Notes: generated from the letters alone by a model not told the origin. A stretch of DNA of 64,000 nt from Blastomyces gilchristii SLH14081 (GCF_000003855.2 NW_003101680.1:4628731-4692730), one strand, 5' to 3'; counted from the first letter of the stretch, positions 45,790 through 57,546 are shown. Made by a program: numbers and translations.

Positions 45790-46840
45790 TTTTTCTTAAT
45801 CTCTCTATTATATACTCTGTTTATAGAAGCTTATGAAGCTCTTTCTCTCTGCTCAGTAGTCAGATATAAATCTCTCTATATCTTATTATCTTTTTCTGAT
45901 AAATCTGTTCTCTGTTATTCTGACTCTTGCAGAGCTGATTGATAGTTCACTCTTCACAGATCTGTGACTCTTACAGTAACTTATAAGTAATGAATAAGAG
46001 TTATCAGTTTCTTTAAAATCAAGAACTTAGAGTCTTACTTAATGAGCTTATTCTATATATCTTTATTCAGTTTCTTTATAAATATTATTATTCAGATCTT
46101 GTTTCAGAGTTCTATTTTCACAGATCTTAATTCATATCATAATTCTATGAAGTACTATGAGTAGTTTTTATCAGATATCTTATCTCTTTTTCTAATATTG
46201 ATAATTATAATTCAGATATTCTCTGTTCAGTGCACAGAGTCTCTTAACTTATTCTTTAAATAGGTCTTGAGAATAGATTAGTGAGATCTCTTATAATCAT
46301 TCTCTAAATAATTCAGTCAGTTCTTGACTTCAGTATAGTAGAGATCTGTTATTATATAAATAATAGCTTCTTCATCTTTTATATTACATAGCTAGACTTA
46401 TGAGTTAATTTCAACTACAAACTTGTAAAAGCTTTTATAGATTGTGATTCAATAGTTAATCTTAAGTAGTCATTGCTTAAGAAAGTTTCTTTTCAGTTCA
46501 TAGATGTCTCTGAAGATCATGTCTAGAGACTCAGTTTAAGAGTGTTTACAGATAGTAAGTATTTCTTATAGAAAAATAGCTTAATTCTATAAGAGATACT
46601 CAAGAATGTTCTTCACTAAGATTAATTTATTTATAAATTCAGAGAGTTTCTCTATTACAGATATAGAGAATAATATTCTATGAATAATTAATAAGTTCTC
46701 TGAGATTTCTTTTATAAAAGTTATTTATAATTTAGATGACTGTTTCTGAGTGTCTGCAGTAGAGTTTGCAGAGATTAAAGTATATAAGTTTCTAGTTCTT
46801 TCACTTATAATAAGTGATTACTGACTGACAGAGCTTGAAA
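45790..46840 (-). pseudogene. Gypsy-B copy 2 leader and gag (decayed)
   Basis: The minus strand is colinear with 47652-48700 of copy 3. It includes the leader and a Gag body with KNQLNYLENDYKRSH-like and SDKNYSQYFIELQYEL-like segments. It is cut by the Gypsy-A insertion just before the zinc knuckle. Confidence 0.65.
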
Positions 46841-47098
46841 TGTAAGAATAAGTACTCATAGATAATTATTCAGATATTTACAGCTTGACATAATATATAC
46901 TGTTAACTACTAGAAGTATTCACAGTAGAAAGATAAAATATAGAAATTAAATATGTATTAGCATTCAAGCTGAGTTATAAATAGTAGTTGTGAACTTCAG
47001 TCTATATAGTTGTGTGTGACCAAGGGCTGCTAACTCTATTGATTACCTGAGAGATAGAAATAGAGGTAAAAAATTCACAAGAAGCGGGATTTCTTACA
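46841..47098 (-). repeat. Gypsy-B LTR (copy 2, 5' LTR)
   Basis: The LTR is 258 bp, TGTAAGAAATCCCGC to CTTATTCTTACA on the minus strand. It pairs with 32413-32668. Confidence 0.88.
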
Positions 47099-47393
47099 AG
47101 AAGAGATACTATGACTTTAAGTATATTACAAAGAGTTTTAAGAAAGATGATAGAGTCTGACTAAGTCTAGAAAACATTATCATGTAGAGATCTAGTAAGA
47201 AGCTTTATCTCTTACAGACTGAGTCTTATAAGATGAGGGAGAAAATTAGTTTATAGTTTTATAGATTGAAACTGTCTTCTGAGTTATAGATATATGATAT
47301 TTTTCATATCTCTTTGCTTTATAAATATAAGAAATTCTTACAAGAGAACTCTGTGACTCATCACTCTATTTATAAAGTACTAGAGAGTGAAAG
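47099..47393 (+). pseudogene. Gypsy-B copy 1 integrase, second piece (decayed)
   Basis: This resumes the frame cut at 32412 (RYYDFKYITKSFKKDDRV), colinear with 52080-52365 of copy 3. It ends at the target site of copy 3 and continues at 54664. It is the integrase C-terminal domain and the linker to the chromodomain. Confidence 0.75.
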
Positions 47394-47651
47394 TGTAAGA
47401 AATCCCGCTTCTCATGAATTCTTTACCTCTATTTCTATCTCTTGTGTAACTAATAGAGTTAGCAGCTCTTGGCTACACATAACTATATAGACTGCAGTTT
47501 GTAAATACTATTCATAACTCAGCTTGAATACTATTATATATTTAATCTCTACATTTTATCTTTCTATTAAAAATACTTCTAGTAGTTAACAGTACATATC
47601 ACATCAAGCTGCAAACACCTGAATAATTATCTATAAGCACTTATTCTTATA
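47394..47651 (+). repeat. Gypsy-B LTR (copy 3, 5' LTR)
   Basis: The LTR is 258 bp, TGTAAGAAATCCCGCTTC to CTTATTCTTATA, one base off the CTTACA end of its partner. Confidence 0.9.
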
Positions 47652-48790
47652 TTTCAAGCTCAGTCAGTCAGCAACTGTCTATTATAACTGAAAGAACTAG
47701 AAACTTATATACTTTAATCTCTGTAAACTCTACTGCAGACACTCAGAAGCAGTCTCTTAAATCATGAATAATCTCTGTAAAAGAAGTCTCAGAGAACTTA
47801 TCAACTACTCACAGAACATCATTCTCTATATCTATGACAGAGAAACTCTCTGAATTTATAAATAAATCAATCTTAGTGAAGAATATTCTTGAGCATCTTC
47901 TATGAGACTAAGCTATTTTTCTATAAGAAATGCTTACTGTCTGTAAACATTCTCAAACTGAGTCTCTAGATATAATCTTCAGAGATACTTACAAACTGAA
48001 AAGAAACTTTCTTAAGCTGTAATCACATAAGATAAACTATTAAATCACAATCTATAAAAGCTTTTACAAGTTTGTATTTGAAATTGACTCACAAGCTCAG
48101 CTATGTGATATAAAAGATGAAGAAGCTGTTATCTATATAATGATAGATCTCTACTATACTGAAGTCAAGAACTGACTGAATCATCTAGAGAATGATTACA
48201 AGAGATTTCATTGATCTGTTCTCAAGACCTATTTGAAGAATAAGTTAAGAAACTTTACAAGCTGAATAGAGAATATCTGAGCTGTAATCATTAATATTAG
48301 AAAAAGAGATAAGAAATCTGATAAAGACTACTCACAGCACTTTATAAAATTATGATATGAATTGAGATCTGTGAAAACAGAGCTCTGAAATAAGATCTGA
48401 ATAATAATATTTATAAAAAGACTGAATAAAGATATATAGAATAAGCTCATTGAGTAAGACTCTAAGTTCTCAATTCTGAAGAAACTGATGACTCTCATTC
48501 ATCACTTATAGATTACTGTGAGAGTCACAGATCTGTGAAGAGTGAATCATTGATCAGCTCTGCAAGAATCAGAATAATAGAAGACAGATTTATCAGAGAA
48601 AGATAATAAAATATAGAGAGATTCATATCTGACTGCTGAGCAGAGAGAGAGAGCTTCATAAGCTTCTATAAATAGAGTGTATAACAGAGAGATTAAGAAA
48701 AAGAGTCTCTACTTCATCTATTCTAAATCAGAACATCTTCACATAAACTATTCAGATAAATTAAAATAGAAATTTAAGAAGTTATGAACA
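47652..48790 (+). pseudogene. Gypsy-B copy 3 leader and gag (decayed)
   Basis: The Gag body reads ITLENDYKRFH-like, then IENI-AVIINIRKRDKKSDKDYSQHFIKL (about 48190-48370). A former zinc knuckle is SLYFIYSKSEHLHINYSDK (about 48715-48765). All three Cys have become Tyr and His is kept, so it can no longer bind zinc. The Cys-to-Tyr changes are TGY to TAY. The leader part, to about 47900, is AT-rich with no feature. Confidence 0.72.
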
Positions 48791-51700
48791 GAGTCAGTAA
48801 CAGTCTTCTTAAGAATCTTAAAGCTGACACCTGAATCTGTTACTCTCTCAATGAAAATACTTACTTATGAAGAGAGATTATACTGAGATACTGCTGCTCT
48901 GTAAGTATGAAAAGTATTAGTAAACTCAGAATCTCAGGTCACTGTAGTGTTTCTAAAGCTCACAGAGTGAATAAGCTGAATGATGAAAACTGAGAATCTG
49001 CTCTTATAATAAGCAGAGTGTGAGAACTCAGATCTGAGAGCTGAGAAACTTATAAGAATTATCTTTGAATTGTAAGATCTCTCTGAAATCTGAAGAAGAT
49101 TTGCAGAAACTGTGATTATCACAGATATCATAGATAATATATACTTAAGACTTATATAACTTTAAAGACACAATTCACACATAGCTGTTCACAAGTCAGG
49201 TTTATACTTTCAATCAGTATTGACAGACTTACTTACAGAGATAGAATCAGTTAATACTGCAGAGTTAATTAGAGAAGACAAGCTCATCTATATAATAATA
49301 TTATAAATATCTGAGGACTTTGTGATTATGAAAACTGAGCTTCAGATATTCAAGAAATATCAAGATCTTACAGAGATATTCAGCTTAGTAAAGATAGCTG
49401 AGCTTTCTTCTCACTGTAAGAAGAATCTGATAATAGATTTAATAGAAGAATAGAAATCCTTCTAAGAATTAATCTATAAGCTCTCTCATTATGAGACAGA
49501 GGTCTTACAGGCCTATGTAAAGAAGAATCTGAAGAATGACTTTATTCAATCTTTATAGATCTTTGCAGAAGCTTCTGTAATATTTGTAAAGAAGAAGAAT
49601 AAAGATCTCAGATTATATGTAGACTATTATAACCTGAACTTCAAGATAATAAAGAGTCACTATTCTCTGTCTCTGATTGAGAATGTGATCAACTGTCTCA
49701 CAGAAGCTGTTATATTTATATAACTGAATATAATTAATATATATACACAGCTGTAAATACAGTCTGAGAATGAATAAAAGACTGTCTTTAGAACTATACT
49801 GAGATTATTTGAATATCTAGTGATGTCTTTTAATTTAGCTAATATCTCAGCAGTATTTCAGTCTTTTATTAATAAAATACTTCATATATATCTGAATATC
49901 TTCATAATAATATATCTGAATAATGTGATGATATACTCTGCAAAGAAGAAAGAACACACTGAGTATATACAAAGTATATTGAAGATCTTAAATAAGACAG
50001 AACTGTATATTAAGCTTGTAAAGTATAACTTCAGTACTTGTTAGATTAATTTTCTAGAATATGTAATTATCACAGATAATATTCAGATAGAATCTTCATA
50101 AGTTAAAAGTATTCTATTATAACTGAAGTTAACTAGTATTCATAAGATTCAGATCTTTCTGAGCTTTGTGAATTTCTATAAATGATTTATCTTTATATTC
50201 ATAAGAATTTTCTTGACTCTTATAGATATACTGAAGAATGAAAATAAGAAGAAGTTATTCTATGAATAAAGAATGAAAAGATTATTAAGAAGAAAGAGCT
50301 GTAAGAACTTTCTTACTTCAGAAGCTTATAAGATCTTTATAAGATTAAAACAGATATTCATAGATATAGTAATACTGTTTCACTTTGATCTCTTACTCTT
50401 AATCAGATTAAAGACAGATGTCTTCTTCTTTATAATTTCAGAAATACTCTTATAACTACAGTTAAATAAGAACTGAGTTTCAGTGCTTTTTTTCTCACAG
50501 AAGATGTAATCTGTAGAGATTAATTATAACATTCATAATCAGAAGCTTCTTATAATAGTGAAATTCTTTCATCACTGATATCACTACTTTGAGAACCTTG
50601 TAATAGTAATTACTATTAGAACTGATTATAATAGCTTATAACAGTTTACTTTAATCAAGAAACTCTCACAGTGATAGATTTACTAAGCTCAGAGACTGAG
50701 TGAGTTTTGATTCAAGATAGATTATATTAAGAGAACTAAGAACTCAGTAAACAGACTCTCTCACAGATCAGACCATATTAAGAAAACCAGAATAACAGAC
50801 ACAGAGAGACTAGAGAAGACAGAAAAGCTTCATAAGAATACTCAGACTGAGTATTATCAGTATATAAAGAGATTAACTGAAGTCTCTTAATTCTCTGTAA
50901 GAGAAGAGAGAAGAGAGAGAGAAGAAGCCTGTATAACTACTCTTTATAACACTGAGAGTCAACACTCTGAAAATCTCTGCAAGAATTCTTGAAGAGAGTA
51001 TCTATAATCTGAAGAGTTTGCAGACTTTAAGAAGTACTGTAGAAGATCTGATGTAAGAGAAAACAGAGTATAAGTCTTTATAAAATCTTCTATGCAGATT
51101 GTCTGAACTGCAACTGAAAAATGAATATACTTAGTATATTCAGAAACTGCTTCTAGTAGAGATCAACTCTGCAGAAATAAAGAATTGAAGAGACTTAAAT
51201 AATCTCTTATAAAGAGAGAACTGAATTTATATATCTATAAATGAGTTTCTATGTATAGAACTTATTAAAAGATATCATGACTCTTCTCTAATAGGTCATT
51301 TTACAGATACTAGAACTTATGAGTGGCTTATAAGAAAATACTTCTGATTAAAGATACAAGAACTTATGAAGAAGATAGTGAATTCTTATACTATTTATCA
51401 GAATTTATGAGTAGTATGATTCAGATTATATAAAGAACTTACTTCTCTATTTATTCTGCAGAAATCTTGAAAACAGCTAGAAATGAATACTCTCATAAGT
51501 CTCTCTGAAAGTAAGAACATATATAATGCCTGCTTTAATAGTATACTGATAATAGTAGATCACTTCATCAAGATGACACACTTTATACTCACTTATAAGA
51601 ACTTAAAGTCAAAGAATTTGACTTATATCTTTGTCTGCAATGTGATCTGATTGCATGAGTTATCTGTAAATATTATCTCAGAAAGAGAATTAATCTTCAT

Positions 51701-52690
51701 AGAAGAGTTCTGATCTCATCTGATAACTATACTGAAGATCTTATAAGATCTAAGTACAGCTTTTCATTAATAGACAGATGATCAGATAGAATATCTAATA
51801 AGTATATTAAAATAGTATCTGCAGTGCTTTATCAATTATAATCAGAATAACTGAATATATTGATTATCACTTACAGAGTTCATATACAACAACTTAAAGC
51901 ATGTTAGCATAGATAAAACTCTCTTTGAAATACTCACTGAGACTCACTTGTGAATAATCTTGATAAATCTGTGAGAGTACACTATAGAGTGTAATGATGT
52001 CTGTGAATGAGCTGAGAGAATTCAGAATATTCAGAAGAAAGTCTGTGAATTCTTGAGAAAGACTCAAGAGTATCAGAAGAGATACTATAACTTTAAGTAT
52101 ATTATAAAGAGTTTCAAGAAAGATGATAAAGTCTCACTGAGTCTAAAAAAAATTATTATACAGAGATCTAGTAAGAAGCTGAATCTCTTATAAACAGAGT
52201 CTTATAAGATTATGAAGAAAGTTAGCTTACAGTTCTATAGATTGAAACTGTCATCTAGATTGTAGATATATAATATTTTTCATGTCTCTTTACTCTGTGA
52301 ATATAAGAAATTCTTAGAAGAGAATTCTGTAACTTATCACTCTGTTCATGAAGTACTAAAGAGTGAAAGAGAATATCAGATTAAAGAAATTATTGACTCA
52401 GAGAAGCAAGATTATGAGCTCTGATTCAAGGTTCAGTGATAAGAGTATTCTGATGAGAGAAATGAGTTCACTTAAGAATTATCTAAGTAGATAAGATATC
52501 TGCAGAAGCTGAGACATGACTTTTATACTGTGAATTCTGACAAGTCAGAATGATGCAGTCTTTACTAAGAACCTGATTATGATAAAGATATTAACACTGT
52601 CATTTATGAATTCTAGTCTACAAGATGATGAGTTTCTACTGAGATGAACAGTTCACAGTGTATATAAAAGAAAGAAGAAATCATATTCTC
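48791..52690 (+). pseudogene. Gypsy-B copy 3 pol with chromodomain (decayed)
   Basis: The protease region is poorly readable. The RT has RLYVDYYNLNFKIIKSHYSLSL (about 49610-49670), TVFRTILRLFEYLVMSFNLAN (about 49780) and IYLNNVMIYS (YLNN at 49913-49924, both Asp lost). IFLSFVNFYK-FI is at about 50150. RNase H and a linker (KRTKNSVNRLSHRSDH) follow, then integrase at about 51200-52100. The chromodomain is at 52362-52470 (EYQIKEIIDSEKQDYEL, FKVQ, EYSDE). Gly is often replaced by Asn or Ser and Arg by stop. This is the least active-looking pol family in the window. Confidence 0.82.
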
Positions 52691-52861
52691 ATTAAAGTTA
52701 AAAAAAAAAAAAAAAACAAGACAATAGAAATAGATTTGCAAACACAATTTAAAGATCAATAAAGAAAAAATAAAGGAAATTCACATTCACATTCTCAACA
52801 CTCATGACACTCAATCTTCTCATAACTATCAATTTCTCTCTTCAAAGAAGCAGAGAGTATT

Positions 52862-53645
52862 ATGCCTGCAGTACAGACAATTGTTACATTTAATATATAG
52901 ATCACTGAAAATGCACAGACTTCAGAAGAGCTGAATATCAGAGTATACACAGTTATAACAGAATCTTAAGAGCTGGTCATCTGCATATGTGATCAGATAT
53001 CTCTTATAAAGCTGTGTCTGCTTTCTCAGTTATGCTGAAGTATTCAGCTCAGAAATAATTAAGATATAGAGAGAAGACTCATCTGTTCAGATTAACTTCT
53101 GTTATAAATTCATAGTATTCACATTGCCTTGATTATCTGGATTTTACAGGTACTCAGAGACTTATCTCTCATTGATAATGAAATTGTAGAAATGCACTGC
53201 AGTATGAGAACTGTTGATAGAAAATCTAGATATATTTGCATATATCTGATCAGAGATTATACAAGTACAGAAAGAGTGATTATAGATCTGCAGAACTGTA
53301 GAAGACACTGACAACACTGAAAGCTTTATAAGAACTGTCAGCTAGAGTCTGTAAGAAATTACTTATAAGAAGACTTATAGCAAAGAACAGAACTGCACTA
53401 CTTAAAGTCAGAAGCTGATCTGAGAGAGGTACAGAATTGACTACTGATCTGAAGATCAGATACAGTGACAGAGCTGAGAGAGATGAAGATACTGTTATAA
53501 GCAGTGATACCCCTGCTTCATCAGCTGATAAAAAGTGATTAGAAGAGTTATAGAGACACTTATAAGAAGCTCAGCAGCAGTCAGACATTGTTTATAAGAA
53601 TATTGAAATTGAAAAAATTTTTATTCTTGAGAACTTGTTGAATTA
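52862..53645 (+). pseudogene. Gypsy-B extra frame after pol, copy 3 (decayed, unknown product)
   Basis: From an ATG at 52862 about 260 codons stay in a single frame, broken only by substitution stops (TAA, TAG or TGA where Arg, Gln or Trp is likely). No frameshift is needed, which argues for former coding function. Segments: ENAQTSEELNIRVYTVITES, then LIKLCLLSQLC, then NEIVEMHCSMRTVDRKSRYI, then KNCQLESVRNYL, then SDTVTELREMKILL, then KSYRDTYKKLSSSQTLFIRI. The second half is charged and probably helical. It lies between the chromodomain and the 3' LTR in the same orientation as pol. No family is recognised; an env-like or accessory role is only a guess. Confidence 0.6.
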
Positions 53646-54406
53646 ATATATAGATATTGTCAGAAATACTCTCTCTCTATCATCTGAGTGAAAACACTTC
53701 ACAGATAAATGAGAATACTTACAGTCTGTGAGAATGAAAGCTGTTATAGAAAAAGAAAAAAGAAGATAAGATTTCACAGACAGATCTGAAGTATTTATAC
53801 TACTCTAGAGAGGTTTTTTTACACTATGAATAATTTCATAGAACAGTCAGATCACTCTAGTAAATAAAGAGTAATTATGAATTACAGATCTGAATCTTTC
53901 TATATAACTATAAAGAGTGATTACAGACTGTAAACATCTTGATTCTATAATTCTACAGAATTGATAAAAGAATGGAAAATTCCTCACAATTCTACAGTAT
54001 CAAAGAACAATGATTCATGAGAATAAATGTAAGATTAACTTGTGAATACTTCTCTTTGATGAGAGTAATCTTACAGAGAGTAATTCATCTATAAGATGAA
54101 TCTGTGTGATAATCACACAAGAATCTCATAGAAATAATTAAGAGTCAATTAGAACTCTTCTGTATAAAAGATGTAACATGAATCTGTATAATAGTCAGAG
54201 AAGAATCTGTAAATTATAAAGAATCTTATGAAATAAGAAACTGAGTAATAGACTCTTTTTTCTTCATAGTAATAAGAGATTGTTCCTCACTGAGGTTTTT
54301 TATAGATATGAAGGATTTTTAGTGAGTATCACTGCAGTGCTGAGCTAATTCTATGAAGTCACTCAGTGAAAGGCTTCGCAGATGAAGCCTTAGAGAGGGA
54401 AGAGTA
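53646..54406 (+). other. Gypsy-B copy 3 3' untranslated region
   Basis: About 760 AT-rich bases have no gene. They contain repeats of tgtgtgataatcacacaagaatctcat-like units (about 54106, 54190) and a run next to the LTR that serves as polypurine tract (agagagggaagag, 54391-54403). Confidence 0.6.
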
Positions 54407-54663
54407 TGAAAGAAATCCTGCTTCTTATGAATTCTTTATCTCTATTTCTATCTCTCATATATCAATAGGGTTAGCAGCTCTTGACTACACACAACTATAT
54501 AGACTGAAGTTCACAAATACTATTCATAACTCAGCTTGAATACTATTATACATTTGACTTATATATTTTATCTTTCTACTGTGAATACTTCTAGTAGTTA
54601 ACAGTACATATCACGTCAAGCTGCAAACACCTGAATAATCGCCTGCGAGCACTTATTCTTACA
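54407..54663 (+). repeat. Gypsy-B LTR (copy 3, 3' LTR)
   Basis: The LTR is 257 bp, from TGAAAGAAATCCTGC to CTTATTCTTACA, followed by the gaaag duplication. Confidence 0.9.
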
Positions 54664-55030
54664 GAAAGAGAATATCAGATGAAAGAGATTATTAACTTAG
54701 AGAAGTGAGATTATAAGCTCTGATTCAAGATTCAGTGATAAGAGTATTCTGACAAGATGAATAAGTTCACTTGAAAATTATTTAGATAGATAAGATATCT
54801 GTAGAAGCTGAGACATGACTTTCATACTATGAATTCTGATGAGTCAGAATAGTGTAGTCTTCACTAAGAATCTAATTATAATAAAGATATTAACACTGTT
54901 ATTTATAAATTCTAGTCTATAAGATGATAAGTGTCTACTGAGATGAACAGTTCACAGTGTATATAAAGAGAAGAAGAAATCATATTCTCATTAAAGCTAA
55001 AAAATAAAGAAAATAAAAATAGAACTGTGA
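54664..55030 (+). pseudogene. Gypsy-B copy 1 chromodomain (decayed)
   Basis: This resumes copy 1 after the copy 3 insertion. REYQMKEIINLEK, DYKL, FKIQ, EYSDKMNKFT is a chromodomain with its Trp positions lost. A chromodomain in gypsy integrases reads histone methylation and steers insertion to heterochromatin, which fits this repeat-on-repeat block. Confidence 0.7.
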
Positions 55031-55320
55031 ACACAATTTAGAGATTAATAATGAAAAAATAATGAAAATTCATATTCATATTCTTAATATCTATGACACT
55101 CAATCTCTTCATGACTATTAATTCTTCTCTTTAAAGAAGTAGAGAGTATTATATCTGTGATATAGACAATTATTGCATTTAATACAAAGATTATCAGAAA
55201 TGCACAGACTTTAGAGAAGCTGAATATCAGAATATACACAGTTATAGCAGAGTCTTAAGAGCTGATTATCTGTATATATAATCAGATACTTTTTATAAAG
55301 CTATATTCACTCTCTCAGTT

Positions 55321-55717
55321 ATGCTGAAGTATTCGCCCCGGTGGCCGAATGATTAATGCGGCCACCCGGTAGCACCTTGGCGTGGGAAACCAAGGCGCGT
55401 GGGTTCGAAACCCGCAGGGGATACATTAAATCCGGAACTCAAGCACCTCAGGTTTCTAATAAATACAGAGGTGTACAAATCGCTTCAATGAATTGCTCTA
55501 TATTCCTGGGCTGGGAAGTTATTATCGCATGTATCTAATTGTCACTTCTTTGTATTTTCCTATGTTCTTGTTATCTTGGCGTGGTCTCAACACCTGTATT
55601 TCCTCCTGTATAACCAACACTTGACCTGTATTTAACATCACGCAAGGACTCATCATAAGCTCTGCTTGCATATGAGTATAATGGAAGAATAATAATAATA
55701 ATAATAATGCTGAAGTA
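55321..55717 (+). mobile_element. tRNA-derived SINE with (AAT)n tail and 14-bp target duplications
   Basis: The insertion is 369 bp (55335-55703), flanked by atgctgaagtattc at 55321-55334 and 55704-55717. The head is tRNA-like: D-arm-like GGCCGAATGATTAATGCGGCC in two arms, and a T arm GTGGG TTCGAAA CCCGC holding a B box. A non-coding body follows, and the end is TATAATGGAAGAATAATAA. The LINE end in the sense direction is CTATAATTGAAGAATAATAA, so about 20 terminal bases are shared with the LINE, which implies that LINE reverse transcriptase moved it. It keeps CC, GG and CG and is thus young or spared. Confidence 0.9.
55335..55423 (+). tRNA. tRNA-derived SINE head (not a working tRNA)
   Basis: The segment starts GCCCCGGTGGCCGAATGA and ends with the T arm and AGGGGA. 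CCCC at the start can pair with GGGG at the end, though the acceptor is short of a full 7-bp match. An inner stem CCTTGG/CCAAGG is present. The long middle resembles a class II (Ser or Leu type) tRNA, but I cannot fix an anticodon. The A and B boxes would give a pol III promoter. Confidence 0.6.
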
Positions 55718-56330
55718 TTCAGTCTGAAAATAATTGAGATATGAAGAAAAAGCTTATCTATTCAGATCAACTCTTATCATGAATTCATGATATTTACATT
55801 ATTATAATTATCTGAATTTTGCAGATATCTGAAGACTTATATCTCATTGATAATAAGATTGCAGAAATGTGCTGCAGTATGAGAATCATTGATAGAGAAT
55901 CTAGACATATTTGCATATATCTGATCAGAGATTGTATAGATAGAGAGAGAATAATTATGAATCTGCAGAGTCACAGAGAGCACTGACAGTATTAAAAGCT
56001 TTGCAGAAACTGTCAGCTAGAGTCTGTAAGAAATTACTTATAAGAAGACTTATAGCAAAGAGTGAAACTGTGCTGTTAAGAGTCAGAGACTGAGCTGAAA
56101 GAGGCACAGAGTTAGCTGCTGATCTGAAGATCAGATGTGATAACAGAGCTGAGAGAAGTAAAGATACTGTTATAGATGATAACATTTCTACTTTATTAGC
56201 TGATAAAAAGTAATCAGAGAAGTTACAGAGATACTTATAAGAAGCTCAGCAGTAGTCAGACATTGTTTATAAAGATATTGAAATTGAAAAAAGAAAGATT
56301 TTCTTAAGAAGTTCTTGAATTAATATTTAA

Positions 56331-57086
56331 ATATTATCAGAAACACTCTCTCTCTGTTATCTAAGTGAAAACACTTCACAGATGAATGAAAATACTCACA
56401 GTTTATAGAAATGAGAGTTATTACAGAAAACAAGAAAAGAAGATAAGATTCTACAGATAGATCTGAGATATTTATACTACTTTAAAGAGATTTTGTATAC
56501 TATAAGTGATTCTGTGAAGCAGTCAGATTACTCTAGTAAATAAAGAGTGATTGTGAATTACAGATCTGAATCTTTCTATGTAACTATAAAGAGTGATTAC
56601 AGACTGTGAACATCTTGATTCTATAATTCTGCAGAGTTGATGAAAGAATGAAAAATTTCTTACAATTCTACAGTGTCAAAAAATAATACTTTATAAGAAT
56701 GAGTGAAAGATTAACTCATAAATACTTCTCTTTGATAAGAGTAATCTTATAGAAAGTAATTCATCTATGAAATGAATCTGTGTAATAATTACACAAGAAT
56801 CTCATAGAAATGATTGAGAGTCAACTGAAACTCTTCTGTATAAAAGATATGAGATGAATCTGTATGATAGTCAGAGAAAGATCTGCAGATTATAAAGAAT
56901 CTTATAGAATAAGAAACTGAGTGATAGACTCTTTTTTCTTCACAGTAATAAGAGATTTTTTCTCACTGAGGTTTTTGTTTATAGATATAAAGAATTTTTA
57001 GTAAGTATTACTACAGTGCTGAGCCTGATTCTATAGAATCACTTCATGAAAGGCTTTGCAGATAAAGTCTTAGAGAGAAGTGAGTA
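56331..57086 (+). other. Gypsy-B copy 1 3' untranslated region
   Basis: This AT-rich stretch is colinear with 53646-54406 of copy 3. No gene is seen. The polypurine tract before the LTR is tagagagaagtgag. Confidence 0.6.
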
Positions 57087-57274
57087 TGTAAGAAATTCTG
57101 CTTCTTATAGATTCTTTATCTCTATTTCTCTCTCTTATATTATTAATAGAGTTAGCAGCTCTTGGCTATACACAACTATATAGACTGAAGTTCATAAATA
57201 CTATTTATAACTCAGTTTGAATACTATTATACATTTAATCTCTACATTTTATCTTTCTATCATGAACACTTGTA
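57087..57274 (+). repeat. Gypsy-B LTR (copy 1, 3' LTR, interrupted)
   Basis: These are the first 188 bases of the LTR, from TGTAAGAAATTCTGC to atgaacacttgta, where a Gypsy-A LTR is inserted. The rest is outside the window. Confidence 0.82.
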
Positions 57275-57546
57275 TGTGGCGGGCTGCGCCTAATCAATTA
57301 TATAGACTATTTCATTACACTTCACAGATTCCGCTGAAAGCTCCGATTCTCGGTTACTGATTCTCAGCTAAAAAACTCATGAAATTTCTATTTCTCTGCT
57401 CTGAAGCTTTACTATGTACATATATAAATATTCACTCTGATCACTAATTTCTGCACTTTCTCTTTCTTTCCTTCTCTAACATTTTTCACTTTGTATCATA
57501 AGACCTATATATGATACTGATCTATTTAGTGTAGATCTCTTACACT
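57275..57546 (+). repeat. Gypsy-A LTR (copy 5, 5' LTR)
   Basis: It runs from TGTGGCGGGC to CTCTTACA with TATAAATA (near 57423) and the CT-rich run. It faces the opposite-strand LTR of copy 6, forming a large inverted repeat. Confidence 0.85.

Larger units (their letters stand above)
32413..47098 (-). mobile_element. Gypsy-B copy 2: minus-strand element nested in copy 1
   Basis: LTRs at 32413-32668 and 46841-47098 bound one minus-strand element. Flanking host sequence is the integrase of copy 1, cut between gtatcag and aagagatac. The 5-bp duplication is cagag at left and agaag at right; one base has been lost or changed, so it is imperfect. Its internal part is gag (45790-46840), then a Gypsy-A insertion (38424-45784), then pol and the extra frame (33590-38418). 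Confidence 0.85.
47389..54668 (+). mobile_element. Gypsy-B copy 3: complete element with 5-bp target duplications
   Basis: The element occupies 47394-54663 (7.27 kb) between gaaag at 47389-47393 and gaaag at 54664-54668. It is the only Gypsy-B copy here with no insertion, so it is the reference for the family. The order is LTR, leader and gag, pol with chromodomain, a 17-base A run (52700-52716), an extra frame, 3' UTR, polypurine tract and LTR. It sits in the integrase/chromodomain linker of copy 1. Confidence 0.93.
55140..56330 (+). pseudogene. Gypsy-B extra frame after pol, copy 1 (decayed, split by a SINE)
   Basis: This is the third copy of the frame described at 52862. It reads EAEYQNIHSYSRVL, then after the SINE LYLIDNKIAEMCCSMRIIDRES, RHICIYLIRDCIDRERIIM, NCQLESVRNYL and SDVITELREVKILL. 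The SINE interrupts it at 55335-55703. On the opposite strand a 76-codon open frame (55955-56185) is Leu/Ser-rich and is probably a shadow, since the sense frame is the one shared with pol orientation. Confidence 0.55.
32060..57274 (+). mobile_element. Gypsy-B copy 1: outer, 5'-truncated plus-strand element
   Basis: This plus-strand Ty3/gypsy element is preserved in pieces: 32060-32412 and 47099-47393 (integrase), 54664-55334 and 55704-57086 (chromodomain, extra frame, 3' UTR), and 57087-57274 (3' LTR, cut by a Gypsy-A LTR). The pieces are colinear with the uninterrupted copy at 47394-54663. The 5' LTR, gag, protease and RT are missing at the junction with LINE L2. Two Gypsy-B elements and a SINE inserted into it. 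Confidence 0.85.

Noticed and set aside
55955..56185. A 76-codon Leu/Ser-rich minus-strand frame
   Set aside because: It overlaps the Gypsy-B extra frame in antisense. It stays partly open in another copy, but the pol-sense frame explains the sequence better.
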